Shown here: piece by piece, positions 13,163 through 13,505 of the stretch
Layout: each line of letters begins with the position of its first letter
Position numbering within the stretch: position 1 is the first letter of the stretch
Source of the DNA: WTJD01 sp964225175
Lineage (GTDB): Bacteria; Pseudomonadota; Gammaproteobacteria; Xanthomonadales; SZUA-36
DNA: 13,505 nucleotides
Direction: 5' to 3'
NCBI GenBank assembly: GCA_964225175.1
Contig: CAXQNK010000141.1
Location: 1 to 13,505, forward strand
The notes under the pieces: model-generated
The model's database searches: none
Seen by the model: only the letters and a program-made list of their open reading frames with translations
What the model was told of the DNA's origin: nothing
Position numbers and translations under genes: made by a program

Positions 13163-13505
13163 GCTCAAAGCGGCGAGCCGTTATTCTTCGCACCTTGCGC
13201 TGGCATCGGTCGGGCCTGAGGGGCAGCAAAAGATCAAGGATTCCCGTATCGGGTTGATTGGACTTGGCGGGCTGGGTTGCCCAGCTGCCTTGTATCTTCA
13301 AGGCGCGGGCGTGGGTCAGCTGACTTTGTGCGATTTCGACCGTGTCAGTGTGAGTAACCTGGCACGTCAGCTGCTGTACACCGAAGCAGATGAGGGTCGC
13401 CACAAAGGTGACGTGGCCGCGGAGCGGCTGAGCGAGGTGAATCCCGAAGGGCGCTTGGATGTGATTCGGGCCAGAATGGACACCGAACAGATCGAGCGAC
13501 TGATG
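13152..13505 (+). CDS. moeB: MoeB/ThiF/HesA-type adenylyltransferase, 5' part only
   Basis: E1-like enzymes of this family adenylate the C-terminal glycine of a sulfur carrier (MoaD or ThiS). 118 codons are present and the frame is still open at the window end. The ATP-binding glycine motif GLGGLGCP lies at 37-44, DFD at 61-63, SNLARQ at 68-73, and K85 follows, all in family order. ELKAASRYSSHLALASVGPE is the N-terminal part. Two positions differ from usual MoeB: the RYSRQ/RYNRQ box reads RYSSH (second Arg replaced by Ser13), and NLQRQ reads NLARQ. The start, ATG at 13152, overlaps the moaC stop by 11 nt, showing tight operon organisation. With moaC as neighbour MoeB is favoured over ThiF, but a noncanonical E1-like protein is possible. 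Confidence 0.82.
   Translation, partial: MASELKAASRYSSHLALASVGPEGQQKIKDSRIGLIGLGGLGCPAALYLQGAGVGQLTLCDFDRVSVSNLARQLLYTEADEGRHKGDVAAERLSEVNPEGRLDVIRARMDTEQIERLM

Overview
The window reads as a draft-assembly contig end from a gammaproteobacterium. The clade is inferred from the gene set: ftsK beside trxB and aat, greB, a single IbpA-type heat-shock protein, RimO, RsmC, and an adenine deaminase closely resembling the Pseudomonas type. No species can be named. Bases 1-24 are not genomic; they match the 3' end of the Illumina TruSeq read-2 adapter and cut off ftsK.

Layout. 25-156 (-): the N-terminus of ftsK, divergent from trxB and aat (+, 401-2074). 2233-3695 (-): plsC followed by a rhomboid protease, two bases apart. 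3813-4926 (-): greB and then ibpA. ibpA has its own heat-shock control region, with a good sigma-32 promoter followed by a leader that folds like a ROSE RNA thermometer covering the Shine-Dalgarno sequence. 4927-5237: a noncoding divergent region with a compound hairpin. 5238-8911 (+): a probable operon of a cation diffusion facilitator, rimO, rsmC and a small lipoprotein. Its internal junctions are 33 nt (holding a hairpin over the rimO Shine-Dalgarno), 3 nt and a 4-nt overlap.

8992-11526 is the most accessory-looking part. It holds a divergent SRAP (HMCES/YedK-like) protein (+), a convergent single-pass membrane protein of unknown function carrying two PWGW motifs (-), a 329-bp noncoding stretch rich in short inverted repeats, and an exported trypsin-like serine protease (-). 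11658-13505 (+): an overlapping cluster of adenine deaminase, moaC and a MoeB/ThiF-type E1-like enzyme that runs off the end.

Most genes are housekeeping: thiol redox, N-end rule tagging, phospholipid synthesis, transcript cleavage, ribosome modification and molybdenum cofactor synthesis. I found no phage, transposon, CRISPR or tRNA/rRNA gene and no convincing new multi-gene system. The best leads are regulatory RNA structures (ibpA leader, the greB/CDF divergent region, the rimO hairpin) and the unknown PWGW protein.
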